Shown here: positions 31,029 through 33,708 of the stretch, piece after piece
How the letters are laid out: each line of letters opens with the position of its first letter
Position numbering within the stretch: the first letter of the stretch is position 1
NCBI GenBank assembly: GCA_021738725.1
Contig: JAIPBE010000038.1
Coordinates: forward strand, 1-33,708
Length of the DNA stretch: 33,708 nucleotides
Direction: 5' to 3'
Source of the DNA: Saprospiraceae bacterium
GTDB lineage: Bacteria; Bacteroidota; Bacteroidia; Chitinophagales; Saprospiraceae
Translations under genes and position numbers: made by a program
Notes under the pieces: model-generated
What the model was told of the DNA's origin: nothing
Seen by the model: only the letters and a program-made list of their open reading frames with translations
Database searches by the model: none

Positions 31029-33512
31029 TTGAAAGTCGACCACTTGAAAACCGAATCCACACCAGCATTATTTGTCGCTGTTCTCTTGCCCCTGGCTATT
31101 GAGAAGGCCTATACCTACTCCGTCCCGGAGGAACTTTGCAACAGGATCAGCTTTGGCATGCGGGTGGAGGTACAATTTGGCAGATCACGTCATTATTCAG
31201 GTCTGGTAGTGGGCTTCCCGGCTAGTCCATCTGACCCGGAAAAGATCAAACCCATCCTGGAAATTCTGGATACAGGACCTGTGATTCATGAACAACAATT
31301 CACTTTTTGGACCTGGATCGCTGAATACTATTGTTGCAGTCTGGGTGAGGTGATGATCGCCGCTCTCCCCAGCCATCTGAAACTTTCCAGTGAGACGAGG
31401 ATCATCCCCGGCCCTCAACTGGAAGATGCATTCCCTCGATTGAATGATGATGCTTACCTGATAGCTGAAGCATTGTCCATCCGGCAAGAGATCACTGTAG
31501 AAGATGCCAAAAAGATCCTGGACCGGAAGACCGTTTACCCCCTGCTCATGAGCCTCGTCCAGGAGGGAGTCATTGCATTCCGGGAAGATCTTCAAGAGCG
31601 ATTCAAGCCCCGGATGGTGGCCGCTGTAAAACTGCATACCCGACTGCATGAAAACAGGCAGGGAACACTGCCGCAGGTCATGGAGGAATTGAACCGGTCC
31701 AAACGCCAGTTGGAGGCATTGATGGCCTTCCTTCAAATGGAAAAAGAACGGCCGTGGATCCGGAAATCTGAGTGGATGGCTCGTGCAGAGATCCAGGATG
31801 GCATCTTGCGATCCCTGGTGAAGAAGGAGATTCTGGAAGTGTATCAGCAGGAAGTCTCCCGCTTGGGAACAGGCCCGGGTGAAGATGCAGCCGATTGGGT
31901 TTTGTCCCCACATCAGGAGAAGGCTCTGCAATCCATGCTGGATCAGTTTCAAAAGAAGGAAACTGTTCTGCTGCAGGGGGTGACGGGTAGTGGAAAAACC
32001 CTGCTTTATGCAAAAGCCATTGAGAAAGTCATCAGGGAGGGCAAGCAGGTCCTTTTCCTCCTTCCAGAAATAGCCTTGACCACACAATTGGTTTCCAGGG
32101 TAGAGCAACTCACGGGCCGGACAGTGCTGACCTACCACTCCCGTCTCAATCAGCAGGAGCGGGTAGAGATCTGGCGAGCTGTGCTGACCAAACCGGATAT
32201 GATCGTTCTCGGGCCCCGGTCCGGATTGTTCCTCCCTTTTTTTAATTTGGGTCTGATCATTGTGGATGAAGAACATGACGGCTCTTACAAGCAACACGAC
32301 CCGGCGCCTCGGTACCATGGACGAGATCTGGCTATTATGCTCGGGCATCATTTCAAAGCCAAAACAATTCTGGGATCCGCAACCCCGTCCCTGGAAAGCT
32401 ATTACCACGCCAAAAAGGGCAAGTACGGATATGTGCTCCTGACGGAGCGCTATGGAAATGCTGTACTACCGGAATTGCGTCTGATCAACCTCAAGCAGGA
32501 AACTATCAAGGGCAACCAGGCTCCTTTTTCCCAGACATTGATTCAGTCCATCAAAGACACGATCGCCCGAGGCGAACAGATCCTCCTATTTCAAAATCGA
32601 CGGGGATATGCGCCCAACCTCCAGTGTGGTACCTGTCAATGGGTACAGCCGTGTATTCACTGTGATGTGTCGTTGACGTACCACAAACCCAGTCACAAGA
32701 TGCATTGTCATTATTGTGGCTATCAGACAGCCATTCCCATCCATTGCCCTCAATGTGGCAATCGACAACTGACACTGAAAGGATTTGGGACCCAACGGAT
32801 CGAGGATGATCTCAAGATCTTCTTCCCTGAAGCACGCATCGGGCGCCTGGATCTGGATACAGCTCGTAGTCGGCAGTCTCTGACTCGGATACTGGATGAC
32901 TTCAGTGAAAAGAAACTGGATATTCTGGTCGGCACCCAAATGATCACCAAGGGATTGGACTTTGAACATCTGGGGCTGGTGGGAATTCTTCAGGCAGATC
33001 AATTGATTTCCTACCCTGACTTCCGTGCTTCCGAACGGGGGTTTCAAATGATGGTTCAGGTGGCTGGTCGGGCGGGGCGTCGGGAAGGCCATAGCCTGGT
33101 GTTGATCCAGACCTACGAGCCGGCAAATGCAGTCCTGCAAGATGTGCTTCACCTGAACATGGAGGGCTTTTACATCCGGGAATTACAGGAACGAAAAGCA
33201 TTCCATTATCCGCCCTATGGCAGAATTGTGCGGATCACCATCAAACACAGACGAGAAGAAAAGTGTGAGTGGGCTGCACATTATATGGTCAAGCAGTTGA
33301 CCCCATTTCTCGGGGATGCCGTTCAGGGACCTGCCACACCTGGCGTGCCTCGCATCAACAATTACTATCTCCGGACGGTGCAGGTGAAGTTGAGTTCGGA
33401 TGCATCCAAGCTTCGATATGCCAAGGAGTCGATATTGCAGATCGCAGCTGCTATGCGCACTGCGCGAGGCATGTCAGGTTTGATCGTGTCACCTGATGTC
33501 GATCCGGTCTGA
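31029..33512 (+). CDS. priA: Primosomal protein N' (PriA helicase)
   Basis: 827 aa. It restarts stalled replication forks by binding forked DNA and loading the replicative helicase. The N-terminal DNA-binding region starts ALFVAVLLPLAIEKAYTYSV. Walker A is GVTGSGKTLLYAK (about residue 317), Walker B is IIVDEEHDGSYKQ (about 411), and the helicase motif LGSATPSLESYYHAK follows. A zinc-binding region with eight cysteines lies at about 532-576 (CGTCQWVQPCIHC and CHYCGY...CPQCG). The C-terminal helicase part has GTQMITKGLDF and QVAGRAGR. There is no in-frame ATG near the N terminus: a stop at 31014-31016 closes the frame upstream, so translation probably begins at TTG 31029 or TTG 31044. Confidence 0.96.
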   Translation: MKVDHLKTESTPALFVAVLLPLAIEKAYTYSVPEELCNRISFGMRVEVQFGRSRHYSGLVVGFPASPSDPEKIKPILEILDTGPVIHEQQFTFWTWIAEYYCCSLGEVMIAALPSHLKLSSETRIIPGPQLEDAFPRLNDDAYLIAEALSIRQEITVEDAKKILDRKTVYPLLMSLVQEGVIAFREDLQERFKPRMVAAVKLHTRLHENRQGTLPQVMEELNRSKRQLEALMAFLQMEKERPWIRKSEWMARAEIQDGILRSLVKKEILEVYQQEVSRLGTGPGEDAADWVLSPHQEKALQSMLDQFQKKETVLLQGVTGSGKTLLYAKAIEKVIREGKQVLFLLPEIALTTQLVSRVEQLTGRTVLTYHSRLNQQERVEIWRAVLTKPDMIVLGPRSGLFLPFFNLGLIIVDEEHDGSYKQHDPAPRYHGRDLAIMLGHHFKAKTILGSATPSLESYYHAKKGKYGYVLLTERYGNAVLPELRLINLKQETIKGNQAPFSQTLIQSIKDTIARGEQILLFQNRRGYAPNLQCGTCQWVQPCIHCDVSLTYHKPSHKMHCHYCGYQTAIPIHCPQCGNRQLTLKGFGTQRIEDDLKIFFPEARIGRLDLDTARSRQSLTRILDDFSEKKLDILVGTQMITKGLDFEHLGLVGILQADQLISYPDFRASERGFQMMVQVAGRAGRREGHSLVLIQTYEPANAVLQDVLHLNMEGFYIRELQERKAFHYPPYGRIVRITIKHRREEKCEWAAHYMVKQLTPFLGDAVQGPATPGVPRINNYYLRTVQVKLSSDASKLRYAKESILQIAAAMRTARGMSGLIVSPDVDPV

Positions 33513-33542
33513 TTTTTTTCTACGTCATTTTTTAAAACTCTG

Positions 33543-33550
33543 TATATTTG
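33543..33550 (+). promoter_or_regulatory. TAnnTTTG promoter box ahead of the tRNA-like array
   Basis: TATATTTG is a perfect -7 box ending 10 nt before the first tRNA-like unit. The region upstream is T-rich but has no clear TTTG at 19-21 nt. Its position suggests that the array is transcribed as RNA. Confidence 0.5.
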
Positions 33551-33560
33551 CTGCCCCTAA

Positions 33561-33664
33561 GGGGGATTAGCTCAGGTGCCTGCCCGCCGAAGCTTCGCGA
33601 AGGAGGGGCTAGAGCGTCCCGCACGTAAGGTGCGGGAAGGTCACTGGGTTCAACTCCATCCTTT
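33561..33664 (+). ncRNA. tRNA-like RNA unit with palindrome in the D-loop
   Basis: GGGGGAT (33561-33567) can pair with ATCCTTT (33658-33664), with G-U pairs, as a 7-bp acceptor stem. GCTC (33570-33573) and GAGC (33612-33615) form a D-stem, but the D-loop is 38 nt instead of about 8 and holds overlapping palindromes (CGAAGCTTCG and CTTCGCGAAG) within GCCC...GGGC. The next arm, TCCCGCA/TGCGGGA with loop CGTAAGG (33617-33637), is two pairs longer than an anticodon stem and lacks U33, so no normal anticodon exists. A GTTCAA element resembling a T-loop follows, but its stem is only about 3 bp. It is clearly tRNA-derived and not a standard tRNA. TTTTTTT at 33662-33668 could terminate it. Confidence 0.6.
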
Positions 33665-33708
33665 TTTTGACAAGGGGGATTAGCTCAGGTGCCTGCCCGC
33701 CGAAGCTT
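33561..33708 (+). repeat. Start of a tandem repeat, period 113 bp, cut by the window edge
   Basis: The first 35 nt of the unit at 33561 (GGGGGATTAGCTCAGG and on through GAAGCTT) recur exactly at 33674-33708, where the window ends. One full unit and the start of a second are therefore visible; the true copy number is unknown. Confidence 0.85.

Noticed and set aside
31197-32408. 403-codon open frame on the minus strand
   Set aside because: Entirely antisense to priA, with low-complexity shadow composition and no motif.
33561-33664. Annotation as a functional tRNA (for example Leu TAA)
   Set aside because: The anticodon loop lacks U33, the stem is too long, the T-stem is poor and the D-loop holds a 38-nt palindromic insert, so decoding is unlikely.

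Overview
The window looks like a chromosomal piece of a Bacteroidota bacterium, most plausibly of the Saprospiraceae/Lewinella type. This rests on several features. Two giant secreted proteins end in type B (CHU_C/gliding-type) type IX secretion sorting domains. There is a HYR/CUB surface protein and an FG-GAP/ASPIC_UnbV lipoprotein. Start codons lack recognisable Shine-Dalgarno sequences, and several promoters match the Bacteroidota pattern TTTG ... TAnnTTTG. The assignment is inference from gene content; no ribosomal RNA is present.

Layout. 1-2831 (minus): a three-gene unit of two small paralogous secreted proteins followed by a CUB/HYR surface protein that runs off the left edge. 3548-4267 (plus): a lipoprotein with a well-formed promoter and terminator. 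4499-7900 (plus): a 1133-aa double FG-GAP/VCBS lipoprotein with a central ASPIC_UnbV domain. 7981-10296 (minus): homogentisate dioxygenase then 4-hydroxyphenylpyruvate dioxygenase, two consecutive steps of tyrosine breakdown. 10381-13989 (plus): a very large NtrY-like membrane histidine kinase without an adjacent response regulator. 14236-17864 (minus): the tight run carA-eno-ftsB/divIC-sucD. 18518-20658 (minus): lysS, then initiator tRNA, then a small GIY-YIG nuclease gene, then a degenerate tRNA copy. 20800-33512 (plus): two giant paralogous T9SS surface proteins, a histone-deacetylase-family protein and priA, closely packed. 33543-33708 (plus): a promoter-like box and the start of a tandem array of tRNA-like units, cut by the window edge.

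The most unusual material is tRNA-derived. Next to the initiator tRNA gene, a 50-bp block (tRNA 3' end plus terminator hairpin) occurs twice with one mismatch, and a GIY-YIG nuclease gene lies between the copies. Behind the nuclease gene is a second tRNA-fMet-like sequence in which two segments have been replaced by the 16-nt palindromes TCCGCCnnnnGGCGGA, and the D-arm position by a perfect 7-bp hairpin. At the right edge, an independent tRNA-like unit has an enlarged D-loop holding another palindrome, is preceded by a perfect TAnnTTTG box, and begins to repeat with a 113-bp period. I read these as two examples of palindrome-bearing, tRNA-derived elements, at least one linked to a GIY-YIG endonuclease. 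Whether they are mobile elements, decaying genes or functional structured RNAs cannot be decided from this sequence.
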